This document shows, piece by piece, positions 39,227 through 48,471 of a stretch of 64,000 bases of DNA. A program made the translations under genes and the position numbers. The DNA is from Corynebacterium tuberculostearicum SK141 (GTDB lineage: Bacteria > Actinomycetota > Actinomycetes > Mycobacteriales > Mycobacteriaceae): contig NZ_ACVP01000032.1 of assembly GCF_000175635.1 (NCBI RefSeq), forward strand, positions 26,107 to 90,106, read 5' to 3'. Below the pieces are notes generated by a model. It was not told the origin of the DNA. It saw only the letters and a list, made by a program, of their open reading frames with translations, and ran no database searches. Numbering within the stretch: the stretch's first letter is position 1; each line of letters begins with the position of its first letter.

Positions 39227-40321
39227 CTAGAGGACATCGTCGAAAAAGCCGCCGCTTGTCGACGGAGCGTCCTTGCCACCGGTGGTCCACGTCTGCTGCG
39301 GCTGCTGCTGTGCCTGTTGTACTGGCTGTGAAACGGGCTGAGAGGGCCCCGGCGAAGGGCTGACTCGGCTCGGCGCCTCGACTGGAGTTGGCCCTCCAAC
39401 GGCTTGTGGTGCAGCGCCAAGCGGCGAAGCAGTCTCATCATCGAGATCCATCCACTCGGGGCGTTCGCGTTGTATGCGCTTGTCGTGGAGGCGGCAGAAC
39501 TGGAATGCGAACTCGATGAGCAAGATCAGTGAGCCAGCCAGTACCACCATCGAAAAAGGATCCTGGCCTGGGGTGACGAAGGCGGCGAAAATCATCACGA
39601 CGACAATGATGATGCGACGCTTGTCTTTGACGTGTTCATATTCGAGCACGCCAATCAGGTTCAGGGACACGATAAGTAGTGGGATTTCAAAGCTGATGCC
39701 AAAGATGAGCAGCAGGGCCAGGAGAAAGTAGAAATATCGCTCACCGGTCAGGGCCGCTGTTTGATACTCGGCGCCGATTCCCATGAGGAATTCCAGACCA
39801 ACGGACAAAATGAAGTACGCCAACACTGCGCCGGCAACGAACAGACCCACCGCGGCGCTGACAAAGCTCAACGTGTAGCGGCGCTCGTTCTTATGGAGAC
39901 CTGGCACAACGAAGGCCCAGACCTGATACAGCCACACCGGCGAGGACAATACGGTGCCAGCCAAGGCGCCTACTTTCAGGCGCAATAGGAGCATTTCAAA
40001 CGGGCTGGTGGCCAATAGTCGGCACTCGCCGTCGGCACTGAAAGAGGCGCGCTTATCTGGGGGCAGTGCACAATACGGCTCTCGTAGAATTTCACCTAAC
40101 GGAGACAGCCCGAATGGTGCTCGTTGGTACCAAATGAACCCGATGATGGCCCCGACGACAACCGCTAACACGGAAATAATGATGCGGCGGCGCAGCTCCT
40201 GGAGGTGCTCCACCAAGGTCATCTCCCCGGTAGGGTTCTTCTGCTTGCGCGAAAAGCGCAGCTTTCCCTTCACGCTCTTGCTTGCCTTCTGGGCAGGTAC
40301 AGGCTGTGACTGTGACGACAT
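39227..40321 (-). CDS. tatC: Twin-arginine translocase subunit TatC
   Basis: This 364-residue membrane protein has six helices (about 45-290). TatC motifs are present: TLVEHLQELRRRI at the first cytosolic segment, FVVPGLHKNERR and FGISFEIPLLIV. It recognises twin-arginine signal peptides on folded proteins. After the last helix it carries a long Pro/Gln/Ser-rich cytosolic tail (about 300-364), longer than usual. tatA lies 108 bp upstream in the same direction; no tatB is seen here. Confidence 0.95.
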   Translation of the reverse strand: MSSQSQPVPAQKASKSVKGKLRFSRKQKNPTGEMTLVEHLQELRRRIIISVLAVVVGAIIGFIWYQRAPFGLSPLGEILREPYCALPPDKRASFSADGECRLLATSPFEMLLLRLKVGALAGTVLSSPVWLYQVWAFVVPGLHKNERRYTLSFVSAAVGLFVAGAVLAYFILSVGLEFLMGIGAEYQTAALTGERYFYFLLALLLIFGISFEIPLLIVSLNLIGVLEYEHVKDKRRIIIVVVMIFAAFVTPGQDPFSMVVLAGSLILLIEFAFQFCRLHDKRIQRERPEWMDLDDETASPLGAAPQAVGGPTPVEAPSRVSPSPGPSQPVSQPVQQAQQQPQQTWTTGGKDAPSTSGGFFDDVL

Positions 40322-40428
40322 CAGTGTGGCTCTTTCAACGCAAAGAAGCGAACACTTCCCTACTGCGCGGATTGCGGGTGCATATCCGCCGCTGCAGGGG
40401 TGTTCGCGCGACGACAGGTTAGGGGCGT

Positions 40429-40692
40429 TTACTGCTGAGTATTGGTGTTGCTCTGCTGGCCCGGCTGCATGTCTGGTCGGTTCCAGAATTCCTCATCGGA
40501 CTGCTGCTTCTGGTTTAGCTGCGCCTGAGACTGAGAACGCTGGGCATCCTCGGAATGCATCTCATTGACCTCAGACTTGAAGATGCGCGCGGAACGGCCA
40601 ATAGAGCGTGCCAATTCCGGCAACTTCTTTGCACCGAATAGCAAGACGATGACAAGAACAATTGCGCCAATTTCCATAGGCCCTATGCTCAT
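40429..40692 (-). CDS. tatA: Twin-arginine translocase subunit TatA
   Basis: This 87-residue protein has one N-terminal helix ([20 protein letters not shown]), the hallmark FGxKKLPEL motif, an amphipathic helix [14 protein letters not shown] and a Gln/Asn-rich tail. It forms the translocation pore with TatC. The ATG at 40692 has AGAGG 7 nt upstream and replaces a TTG six codons earlier. Confidence 0.95.
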   Translation of the reverse strand: MSIGPMEIGAIVLVIVLLFGAKKLPELARSIGRSARIFKSEVNEMHSEDAQRSQSQAQLNQKQQSDEEFWNRPDMQPGQQSNTNTQQ

Positions 40693-40790
40693 GGAGAAAC
40701 CTCTTTTCAACTAGTGCACCAGCATGCCGGGAAGCATCACCGCCAACTTATCTGCCGGCGGGCAGGCGCAGTAAACGGGCAAGTAACTGG

Positions 40791-41747
40791 CTACTGAGTA
40801 TAGCCGCTCAACGCGGTGTTTCCTCGCTCCGCAATGAGGTTTACCACGGATTGAGGAGCCACTACCCGCAACCTATCAGCTTGACCAAGGGCAAAGCGAA
40901 TAAGCCAATCCACTGATCCCATTGGCATCGTTGCAGCTACTTCCCCATTTCCTAAGTCTTCACCCAGGCGCATATCGTAATACTCAGCCAGCCACGTGAA
41001 TTCTTGGTTAATTGCTAGTTGCACGGTGTCCCCATCGCCCAAATTAAAGGGTGATGCGGCATCAAAGTCGAGATCTTTCAGATGCGGCTGGGATTTTTCC
41101 TCCACGATGCGAGCCTTACTAATGCGGTCGATGCGGAAGGTGCGATGCGCTTGCTTTGCTTCCTCCCAAGCGGCCAAGTAAGGCTCGGAATCGACGATGA
41201 AAATGCGGGCTGGGTCCACCACCCTCTCGGATTCTGCATTTGAGGAAGCGCTCCAGTAACGCAGCCGTACCCGCTTTCTTTCATTGACGGCTTGGGTCAA
41301 AAGCGCCTGGATATCAGTCTCTTCAGGGGCGGGAGTAGACAGCGACTCATAGATGGCGACTGTCTTTTCATCCATGATGTCGCGCAGCTTAGTGGCGGCG
41401 GATTCGACCGCGCGGGCGTCGATTAGCCCTGGCATCGCCTGCAAGGACTCCAGGGTAAGGAGCAAAGCACCGGCTTCCGTCGGGGTAAGGCGCAGCGCTT
41501 GACTCAAGCCCTGATCGTTGTGAATGGTTACCCCATCGCGATAACTGAAGGTGAGATCAATGAGATCCTCGGTATTGCGCCCCGTGCCTGAACAAAAGAG
41601 CCGGTCAAGAGCATCCTTCAGTTCGCCAGGATCCATACCCAAATCTTTGGCCGCTTCCATAGGCGTCTTGTCGGGATGGTTTTTAAAGTAGGGAATCAGG
41701 TTCAAAGAGCGCACCAGCGCTTGGAGCTTTAGCGATCCGTCAGCCAT
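40791..41747 (-). CDS. pafC: WYL-domain regulator PafC
   Basis: This 318-residue protein has an N-terminal winged-helix-like part (about 1-60) and a WYL domain around 140-240, with the variant motif VDPARIFIVDSEPYLAAWEE and RTFRIDRIS. With PafB it forms the transcriptional activator of the mycobacterial LexA-independent DNA-damage response. It starts 2 nt after the pafB stop, so the two are coupled. tatA follows after 98 bp. Confidence 0.9.
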   Translation of the reverse strand: MADGSLKLQALVRSLNLIPYFKNHPDKTPMEAAKDLGMDPGELKDALDRLFCSGTGRNTEDLIDLTFSYRDGVTIHNDQGLSQALRLTPTEAGALLLTLESLQAMPGLIDARAVESAATKLRDIMDEKTVAIYESLSTPAPEETDIQALLTQAVNERKRVRLRYWSASSNAESERVVDPARIFIVDSEPYLAAWEEAKQAHRTFRIDRISKARIVEEKSQPHLKDLDFDAASPFNLGDGDTVQLAINQEFTWLAEYYDMRLGEDLGNGEVAATMPMGSVDWLIRFALGQADRLRVVAPQSVVNLIAERGNTALSGYTQ

Positions 41748-41749
41748 GT

Positions 41750-42736
41750 CTAGCCTTCCTCCTGCGATTGCGACACCCTGCGTAAAAGGGAGATGACCTC
41801 TTGGCGTACCCCGACTGGTTCGAGCACCTGTACTTCTGGGGCGTAGCCGGCCGCGGTGCGCACGACCCAATCCTTATCTACCTTCTGCAGTAGCACCGTG
41901 CCATCGGGTTGTTTCTCGCCAGCATCCATGAGCTCCCTCGCCTGCCCCTCTGGGATGACAAGGCGCGCATCGACTTTTTCCCCTCGGTGCAGTGCACGCT
42001 CTACCAATACCTGCAAATCTTCAGTTGGATTGGGGTGCTCCGCGGGATCGTGCGAGCGTTTGATGTCAGAGACGCGGAGGGCGCGAAAGACGCGCGGTTC
42101 GTTGCGGTCCACATCGAATCCCACGAGGTAGATGCGACTGTCCCGGTTGACCACTCCCCACGGGTCCATGACACGGCGTACCGGCTCAGTAGCCGGATTA
42201 GCACGGTAGGAAAACGTAATGCGCAGCTGATTGCGCACCGCAGCGAGCACCGCGGTGATGATTTCTGGGGCGAGTCGCGTGATGTCATTGACCGCCGTGT
42301 AAACCGGTGCGCCTGCGAGGTTGCGCGAGGCGCCGCTGGCAGCAATCTTCGTCCATCCCGACAGGGAAAAATCGCTTAAGCCGCCGGTGGTACCCACGCC
42401 TCCTGCAATACCTAGAACCATGGCCTCCTCAGGAGAAAACTCCACCGGAGGAAGCTGGTAGCTGCTCGAGTCAAGGCGATAGCGCGCACCATCTTCGCTA
42501 CCGGAATGAACAATGGGCACCCCGGCGCGCTGGAGGGTTGCGATATCTCGTGCCAGAGATTTGGCGAAGGCTTCGTCTGATTTATCGCCGTATCCTGCTA
42601 CATGACGGCGAATCCAAGAGGCGGTGCGGTCCGGGCTACCACCGGAGTTGGCGGCGCCCTGTAGCGCGAAAGAGAGGTTGGTGAGTCTTTCTACCGCCTC
42701 ATCATGCCGTTTCGGCGCGGGGTTGTGTGCTGCCAC
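41750..42736 (-). CDS. pafB: WYL-domain regulator PafB
   Basis: This 328-residue protein has an N-terminal helix-turn-helix (about 12-75, ERLTNLSFALQ and LARDIATLQRAGVPI) and a WYL domain at about 155-225 (MDPWGVVNRDSRIYLVGFD, RVFRALRVSDI). It is expected to act with PafC as a heterodimer-like activator of DNA-damage genes rather than as a pupylation enzyme. The start is GTG at 42736 with a distant GGGAG. It lies 36 bp downstream of pafA. Confidence 0.9.
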   Translation of the reverse strand: MAAHNPAPKRHDEAVERLTNLSFALQGAANSGGSPDRTASWIRRHVAGYGDKSDEAFAKSLARDIATLQRAGVPIVHSGSEDGARYRLDSSSYQLPPVEFSPEEAMVLGIAGGVGTTGGLSDFSLSGWTKIAASGASRNLAGAPVYTAVNDITRLAPEIITAVLAAVRNQLRITFSYRANPATEPVRRVMDPWGVVNRDSRIYLVGFDVDRNEPRVFRALRVSDIKRSHDPAEHPNPTEDLQVLVERALHRGEKVDARLVIPEGQARELMDAGEKQPDGTVLLQKVDKDWVVRTAAGYAPEVQVLEPVGVRQEVISLLRRVSQSQEEG

Positions 42737-42772
42737 GTGTTGTGTTGTCTCCCTGGTACGGCTCGTGTGCTT

Positions 42773-44188
42773 CTAGCTGTGGTGTAGACGCATATAGTCT
42801 AGCAACGCCTCGACCCGATCATCGTCGGCCACGAAGGGGTCTAGGAGCTCTTCGGTGCGTGGCTCTGGGCGGTTGACCTTGAGGCGCGTCCAGTCAACGG
42901 TGACGTTGGTCCCGAGGCTACGCGCAGCGGCAAGGAACTGGCCGCGCAGCGCAGCACGGGTGGTGGCAGGCGCTGTGTCCATGGCTCGTTCGATCTCAGA
43001 GTCTGTGATCCAGCGTTCGATAAGGCCCTTGCGCAGCAAGACATGGTAGAGCCCGCGGCTCGGCCGGATATCGTGATAGGTCATATCAATCTGGGCGAGC
43101 TTGGGGTGGTCCCAGTGACCACCCAGCCGTGCACGGTAGCGTTCGAGCAGTCCCAATTTAATGACCCAGTCGATTTCTCGGTCCACGCCGGAGAAGTCTT
43201 GAGTCTCAATGGCGTGCAGCATGCGCTGCCAGAGATCCACCACGCGCCGCATTTCTGCCGTGGGAGTACCGGCGTCTTCGCGTTCTTCCAACCATTGGGT
43301 TGCGCGCTGGCATAGTTGCTGCTGGACCTCGAGGGCGGTGACGGATCCCCCTCCCGCGAGTGGTAGTTCGGTCAAACCCGTCATATCACGTGCGATGGCG
43401 CGGATATGGTGAATGGGTTTTTCGATGTCGAACTCCGGCAACTCAAATCCGGCCTCCAGCATTTCCAAGATGAGGAGCGTGGAGCCAACCTTTAGCGCCA
43501 TGGTGGGCTCGGCCATAGTGGAGTCACCCACTATGACGTGCATGCGGCGGAAGCGTTTGGAATCGCCGTGCGGCTCATCACGGGTATTGATGATCGGACG
43601 CGAGCGGGTGGTGGCCGAAGATACGCCCTCCCACACCTGGTCCGCGCGCTGCGAGAGCAGGAATTGGGCGGGTTTATCGCCCTTTGCGGGCTGCACCATG
43701 CCGGCGCCGCAAATGAGCTGGCGGGTAATAAGGAACGGAAGGAGCGCCAGCCCCAAATCCTTGAGCACCATGTGGCGGCTGATGAGGTAGTTTTCGTGGC
43801 AGCCAAAGGAGTTTCCGGCTGAATCCACGTTGTTCTTCAAGAGGTACACCGTGCGCGGGTGCCCCTCGGCGGCAAAGGCCTGCTCTGCTTGTTCGCCCAG
43901 CCGGTTGACTATTGCATCGCCGGCGCATTCATAGGCTAGAAGCTGGCTCAAGCTATCGCATTCGGCGGTGGCTACCTCGGGGTGGGATCCGACGTCGAGG
44001 TACAGGCGGCTCGCGTTGGTGGAAAAGATATTAGAGGAAGAATGTTCCTGGACGATGGGCCGGAAAAGCACGCGCGCCACTTCATCGGGGCTCAGGGCGC
44101 GTTCTCCTGGGCCCGCGCTGGTGGTTAAGCCATATTCCGTCTCGATGCCCATGATGCGACGGGCGAAGACGGGACGCTGGTCACTCAC
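42773..44188 (-). CDS. pafA: Pup-protein ligase PafA
   Basis: This 471-residue enzyme of the carboxylate-amine ligase fold has RRIMGIETEYGLT at the N-terminus, YLLKNNVDSAGNSFGCHENY and the ATP-site HVIVGDSTMAEPT. It joins the C-terminal glutamate of Pup to lysines of target proteins. The start is GTG at 44188, 2 nt beyond the pup stop; an ATG at 44152 within IMGIETEYGL would remove part of the conserved start. Confidence 0.97.
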   Translation of the reverse strand: MSDQRPVFARRIMGIETEYGLTTSAGPGERALSPDEVARVLFRPIVQEHSSSNIFSTNASRLYLDVGSHPEVATAECDSLSQLLAYECAGDAIVNRLGEQAEQAFAAEGHPRTVYLLKNNVDSAGNSFGCHENYLISRHMVLKDLGLALLPFLITRQLICGAGMVQPAKGDKPAQFLLSQRADQVWEGVSSATTRSRPIINTRDEPHGDSKRFRRMHVIVGDSTMAEPTMALKVGSTLLILEMLEAGFELPEFDIEKPIHHIRAIARDMTGLTELPLAGGGSVTALEVQQQLCQRATQWLEEREDAGTPTAEMRRVVDLWQRMLHAIETQDFSGVDREIDWVIKLGLLERYRARLGGHWDHPKLAQIDMTYHDIRPSRGLYHVLLRKGLIERWITDSEIERAMDTAPATTRAALRGQFLAAARSLGTNVTVDWTRLKVNRPEPRTEELLDPFVADDDRVEALLDYMRLHHS

Positions 44189-44190
44189 CC

Positions 44191-44382
44191 TTACTGCCCG
44201 CCCTTTTGGACATAGGAGCGCACGAATTCCTCGGCGTTGTTTTCTAGCAGGCCATCGATCTCATCGAGCAATTCATCGGTGCCGGTGGTGTTGATGCTCA
44301 GCTGCGTAGAGGTAAATTCCTCATCTCCGGTGGAGTCATCGCCGCCATTGCCGCCAGTGACCTGGGACTGGTGAGTAGACAT
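44191..44382 (-). CDS. pup: Prokaryotic ubiquitin-like protein Pup
   Basis: This 63-residue, largely disordered acidic protein ends in VQKGGQ. The C-terminal Gln must be deamidated to Glu by Dop before PafA can ligate it. The central coiled-coil segment DELLDEIDGLLENNAEEFV binds the ATPase ARC. The ATG at 44382 follows AAGGA by about 10 nt. It is placed between dop and pafA as in mycobacteria, but with no proteasome genes in between. Confidence 0.97.
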   Translation of the reverse strand: MSTHQSQVTGGNGGDDSTGDEEFTSTQLSINTTGTDELLDEIDGLLENNAEEFVRSYVQKGGQ

Positions 44383-44426
44383 AGGGAGGAAGTCCTTTCT
44401 TTGGCTTCTGCCTAATTGCTTGGTTA

Positions 44427-45959
44427 TCAATTACGGTACTCGGGCTGGATACCGCTGTCAGTGAGTCCCTGGAGGAGATCCTCCACCGTACGTGCGGTGT
44501 CGATGATCTCCTCGCACTGGGCGCGGGTCAGGCCGGTGGTCTCATCCATCGGAACCGTGGCCCAGGGTGCCGCGGTTGTCTCGCCTACCCGAACGGTGAG
44601 GCTTTGCCAGCTCGCGGCGATGATGTCCTCGCCGAATTTCTGCGTCACTCGGCCGCGGAAATACGCGCGGGTATCCTCCGGAGGGGTGCTGGCGGCGTCT
44701 TCAATCTCTGCAGCGCTAAAGAGCTGCCGCATCTGACCTTTACGCACCAGCGCGTGATGGAGCGATTTGGCAGGATCGATCTCCGCGTATTGCAGGTCAA
44801 TGAGCCGCAGCTTTGGGTCTGCCGGATCGATACCGCGGTCGAGGTAGCCCTTGATCAGGCGATACTTCGCCACCCAATCCAGAAGGTGCGCCGCCTGCAT
44901 CGGATCTTCCGCAAGAAGCGCGACTGCCTCGTCCCAGGCCGCGAGCACCTTGCGCTCTGCGTCGGTGCGTGGGGTGACGCGGTCTCGGTATTCGGCGAGG
45001 ATTTCTAGGGCGGTGAGCTGGCGGGCGTCGGCAAGCTCGAGGCGATGCTGAAGGGAGAGATCGCGGCTGACGCGCGGAACTTCCGCCACGGCATCCTGCA
45101 AGCGGAGATCGCTAAAGTCCACACCCTGCTCAATCGCATCGAGCACCAGCGAGGTCATGCCCAGTTTAAGCAGCGTGGAAGTCTGCGACATATTCGCATC
45201 CCCAATGATGACGTGGAGGCGCCCAAAGTCCGCGTGCACCGCATGCGGCTCATCGCGGGTATTGATGATGCCGCGATTAAGGGTGGTCTCCAGCGAAATT
45301 TCCTGCTCAATATAGTCAGCGCGCTGGGAGATCTGGAATCCCGGCTCCTCGCCAAACTCGCCGATCCCCATACGCCCGGCGCCGATGACTACCTGGCGGG
45401 CCACGAAAAACGGGATAAGGGCCTGCGCCATGGTGTCAAAGTCCGTGGCACGGGAGTACTGATAGTTCTCGTGCGAGCCATAAGACGCGCCCTTGCCGTC
45501 CACGTTGTTTTTATAGAAACGCAAGGCAGGGCACGGGTCATGGTTGGCAAGGACGGACTTTCCTTGCGCGCTGAGCCCCGCTACGGACGCGGCGGCTTGC
45601 AGGAGCGTGGCATCACCTGCGGCGTCGTAAAGCGTGGCGTCCCAAGCATTAGTGCATTCCGGCGCGGAATATTCTGGGTGCGCGTGGTCGACATAGAAGC
45701 GCGCGCCATTAGCCGTGACCACATTGGCCACCCCGATGGCGTTGGGATCCACCACGGGCACGGTGTGGTAGCGCTTGAGATCGAATCCGCGCGAATCGCG
45801 CAGCGGGTGCTCCTCGGCAAAGTCCCACCGCGAGCGCGCCCCAGTGTGCAGCGCGGCATACGCTACCACCGCGTGCGTGGAAGAAATGATGGGCGAATAC
45901 TCCGGCAGCTCCGGGGTGGCGATTCCGTACTCGGTCTCTGTTCCTACAACGCGGCTCAT
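44427..45959 (-). CDS. dop: Pup deamidase/depupylase Dop
   Basis: This 510-residue paralogue of PafA has the N-terminal [20 protein letters not shown] and the family triad [18 protein letters not shown] plus [13 protein letters not shown]. It carries the Dop-loop region after about residue 35 absent from PafA. It converts Pup-Gln to Pup-Glu and removes Pup from tagged proteins. Its ATG overlaps the arc stop as ATGA, and pup follows by 44 bp. Confidence 0.97.
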   Translation of the reverse strand: MSRVVGTETEYGIATPELPEYSPIISSTHAVVAYAALHTGARSRWDFAEEHPLRDSRGFDLKRYHTVPVVDPNAIGVANVVTANGARFYVDHAHPEYSAPECTNAWDATLYDAAGDATLLQAAASVAGLSAQGKSVLANHDPCPALRFYKNNVDGKGASYGSHENYQYSRATDFDTMAQALIPFFVARQVVIGAGRMGIGEFGEEPGFQISQRADYIEQEISLETTLNRGIINTRDEPHAVHADFGRLHVIIGDANMSQTSTLLKLGMTSLVLDAIEQGVDFSDLRLQDAVAEVPRVSRDLSLQHRLELADARQLTALEILAEYRDRVTPRTDAERKVLAAWDEAVALLAEDPMQAAHLLDWVAKYRLIKGYLDRGIDPADPKLRLIDLQYAEIDPAKSLHHALVRKGQMRQLFSAAEIEDAASTPPEDTRAYFRGRVTQKFGEDIIAASWQSLTVRVGETTAAPWATVPMDETTGLTRAQCEEIIDTARTVEDLLQGLTDSGIQPEYRN

Positions 45960-47521
45960 GCGCTCCTCCTAGCGGTCAGTAGCTCCACCCGCTCAACGCG
46001 GGCACCAGCATGGTCTTGGGAGATGATCTTGGTCCACTCCTCGGGGTTGGTGGAGGTGGGCACGTACTCGGATTCGGCGCGCTCGGCCGCGATGGCCTGG
46101 AGCAAATGCTGCTTGGCGATGCCCCCGTGGCGCCCGCCTATCCCCTGCTCACTGCCCGCACGCTGCTGCAGTTCGTCCTTGATAGCCAGCTTCTTGGCGC
46201 GGGAGAGGATATTGGCAATCATCGCGCCGGAGACAAAGTCCCGGTAGTGCAATACCTCGCGCTCGCCGCTGGAAAAGTGCAGCTGCACAAAGGGGCGATC
46301 GGCATAGAGCTCGTCCACCGCGGCGCCGATGAGTTCCTCTAGCGTGCCCTGGTGCGGCACGGATTCTGCAAAGTGGCGTGCAAAGATCTCGCGGGCGCCC
46401 TCTTTATTCGGGCGGTTGACCCGGATCTTGATATCCAGCCGGCCGGGGCGCATGATGGCGGGATCGATGAGCTCCTCGCGGTTGGTCGCGCCAATGACGA
46501 TCACATTGGAAAGGCTTTCTACTCCGTCGAGTTCTGTGAGCAGCTGCGGCACCACCGTGGTTTCCATATCCGAGGACACGCCTGAGCCACGGGTGCGGAA
46601 GATGGATTCCATCTCATCAAAAAATATGACTACCGGCCGGTCAGAACTCAGCTGGGCTAGTTCGCGGGCGCGCTCAAAGATGAGGCGGATGCGGCGTTCC
46701 GTCTCACCTACATACTTATTGAGCAGCTCTGGGCCCTTGATATTGAGGAAGTAACTCGGCCCATCACTGCCCAATTGCTGCGCCAAGGAATGGGCCACGG
46801 CCTTGGCGATGAGCGTCTTTCCGCACCCAGGCGGGCCATAGAGGAGGACACCCTTAGGCGGCTGCAGCTCGTAGTGGTGATAGAGGTCGGGATGGATAAA
46901 CGGCAGCTCCACGGAATCGCGGATCTGGGAAATCTGTTCGTCCAGGCCACCGATGTCCTCGTAGCGCACATCGGGGACCTCCTCAAGGGAGAGCTGGGAG
47001 ACCTCCGTCTTTTCCACCTTTTCCAGCGCGATGGCAGCCTTGGGATCGACTAGCACTATCTCGCCTGCTGCCACGCGGGCTTCCTCGCGCAATGTCTGCG
47101 ATAGCAGCACCACTTTTTCCTCGCCAGAGGAGTTGGCCACGATGAGGCGTTGATCTCCTAGGCGCTCTACCACGGTGGCGAGCTCGCCCGTACGCTCGGG
47201 TGCGCACCCTTCCACCACTACGAAGCCGTCGCCCAAGCGAACCTGCTGGCCGGCCACTAGGCTGCCTGGTTCCACATTGGGCGAAACCTTAAGCTGCATG
47301 ACGCGGCCGTTGGTGTAGACCTCCGCGGTGGTTCCCACCTCGCTGTGGGTAGGCGAATAGCCGAGGAAAACGCCGTAGGTCGATGCCGGCTCAGCCAGCG
47401 CGTTAAGCTCCGCAAAAAGCTGTTCGAGCTTCCCACGCGATTCCTTTAATAAGCCCGCCAACTTCTGATTGCGGGCAGCAAGCTGGCTGATCTGCCGCTT
47501 ATAGTCCGTGGCTTCATCCAT
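45956..47521 (-). CDS. arc: AAA+ ATPase ARC (Mpa-type)
   Basis: This 521-residue hexameric ATPase has an N-terminal coiled coil (about 1-45) that binds Pup, two OB folds (about 50-180) and one AAA+ module with Walker [14 protein letters not shown], Walker [11 protein letters not shown], sensor [20 protein letters not shown]. The C-terminus ends [10 protein letters not shown] and lacks the GQYL-type tail that docks Mpa onto the 20S proteasome, matching the absence of prcBA here. It probably unfolds pupylated proteins without degrading them. The leaderless box sets ATG 47521 over GTG 47527. Confidence 0.95.
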   Translation of the reverse strand: MDEATDYKRQISQLAARNQKLAGLLKESRGKLEQLFAELNALAEPASTYGVFLGYSPTHSEVGTTAEVYTNGRVMQLKVSPNVEPGSLVAGQQVRLGDGFVVVEGCAPERTGELATVVERLGDQRLIVANSSGEEKVVLLSQTLREEARVAAGEIVLVDPKAAIALEKVEKTEVSQLSLEEVPDVRYEDIGGLDEQISQIRDSVELPFIHPDLYHHYELQPPKGVLLYGPPGCGKTLIAKAVAHSLAQQLGSDGPSYFLNIKGPELLNKYVGETERRIRLIFERARELAQLSSDRPVVIFFDEMESIFRTRGSGVSSDMETTVVPQLLTELDGVESLSNVIVIGATNREELIDPAIMRPGRLDIKIRVNRPNKEGAREIFARHFAESVPHQGTLEELIGAAVDELYADRPFVQLHFSSGEREVLHYRDFVSGAMIANILSRAKKLAIKDELQQRAGSEQGIGGRHGGIAKQHLLQAIAAERAESEYVPTSTNPEEWTKIISQDHAGARVERVELLTARRSA

Positions 47522-47528
47522 GCCCACT

Positions 47529-47534
47529 ACTCTA
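47529..47534 (-). promoter_or_regulatory. -10 box TAGAGT, leaderless arc-dop-pup operon
   Basis: TAGAGT on the minus strand ends 7 nt before the ATG at 47521, inside the 85-bp gap after trmI. Confidence 0.55.
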
Positions 47535-47606
47535 ACGCGGCCCAGTCGGCGAAAGAGGGCAGTTGCGCTTTAAATTCTGGGCGCTGAGGTGAGCCTATTT
47601 CCAGCT

Positions 47607-48443
47607 TTACTTGCGGGCGCGGCGCTGCGGGCGCGGCGGAGTGACGCCATCTGCCAAGCGGCGGGTCCAGATAAGGAAGGCGGTATGCGCATTCATACGG
47701 TGCTCCGGGCGGGTAGCCAGGCCTTCGACCTTCCATTCGCGCACCAGTGATTCCCAGGCCTTAGGCTCGGTAAAGCACTTGAGCTCGCGAATTCCTTCCA
47801 TGACCTTCATCAACTGCGGCACCGTTGCCACGTAGGTCATGAACACTCCGCCAGGGATCAGGAGATCGCGCACGGTCTCCAGGTGCTCCCAGGGCTCGAG
47901 CATATCGAGAATGACGCGGTCGACCGGACCGCCCAAGTCCTCAGCGGTGACATCGCCCAGATCGCCGAGACGCGGCGACCACCACTCGGGCTGCTCGCCA
48001 AAGTATTCCTTGACGTTATCTACCGCATACTCGAGGTGATCATCGCGCACCTCATAGGAATACACATGCCCCTCTGGGCCCACGGCGCGCAGCAGCGACA
48101 TGGATAGCGCACCGGAGCCGGCGCCGGCCTCGAGCACGCGCGCGCCCATGAAGATATCGCCCTCTACCAAAATCTGCGCCGCATCCTTGGGATAGATCAC
48201 CGCAGCACCGCGCGGCATGGACAGCACGTGATCCACCATCAAGTGGCGGAAAAGGAGGAAGGAGGAGCCAAGCGTGGACTCAATAACCGAGCCCTCGTCC
48301 ATACCCACGATGTCATCATGGTTAATGATGCCCTTGTGGGAGTGGAACTGGCCTCCTTCTTCCAGAATGACCGTGTAGTGGCGCCGCTTGGCGTCGGTAA
48401 GCTGCACGCGGTCGCCATAGGCAAAGGGGCCGGAATAAGCCAT
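47607..48443 (-). CDS. trmI: tRNA (adenine-58-N1)-methyltransferase TrmI
   Basis: This 278-residue class I methyltransferase has SAM motif VLEAGAGSGALSMSLLRAVG and the family motif VIYPKDAAQIL; DRVILDMLEPWEHL is the catalytic-site Asp region. It makes m1A58 in the T-loop of tRNAs. A GAGGAG site lies 9 nt before the ATG. It sits upstream of arc as in other actinobacteria and 28 bp downstream of the M18 peptidase gene. Confidence 0.95.
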   Translation of the reverse strand: MAYSGPFAYGDRVQLTDAKRRHYTVILEEGGQFHSHKGIINHDDIVGMDEGSVIESTLGSSFLLFRHLMVDHVLSMPRGAAVIYPKDAAQILVEGDIFMGARVLEAGAGSGALSMSLLRAVGPEGHVYSYEVRDDHLEYAVDNVKEYFGEQPEWWSPRLGDLGDVTAEDLGGPVDRVILDMLEPWEHLETVRDLLIPGGVFMTYVATVPQLMKVMEGIRELKCFTEPKAWESLVREWKVEGLATRPEHRMNAHTAFLIWTRRLADGVTPPRPQRRARK

Positions 48444-48471
48444 GTCTCAAGACTCCTCGAGGTTGCGGTTA

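Noticed and set aside
45045..46247. 400-residue plus-strand frame spanning dop and arc
   Set aside because: It crosses two well-supported overlapping genes on the other strand and has no recognisable domain.
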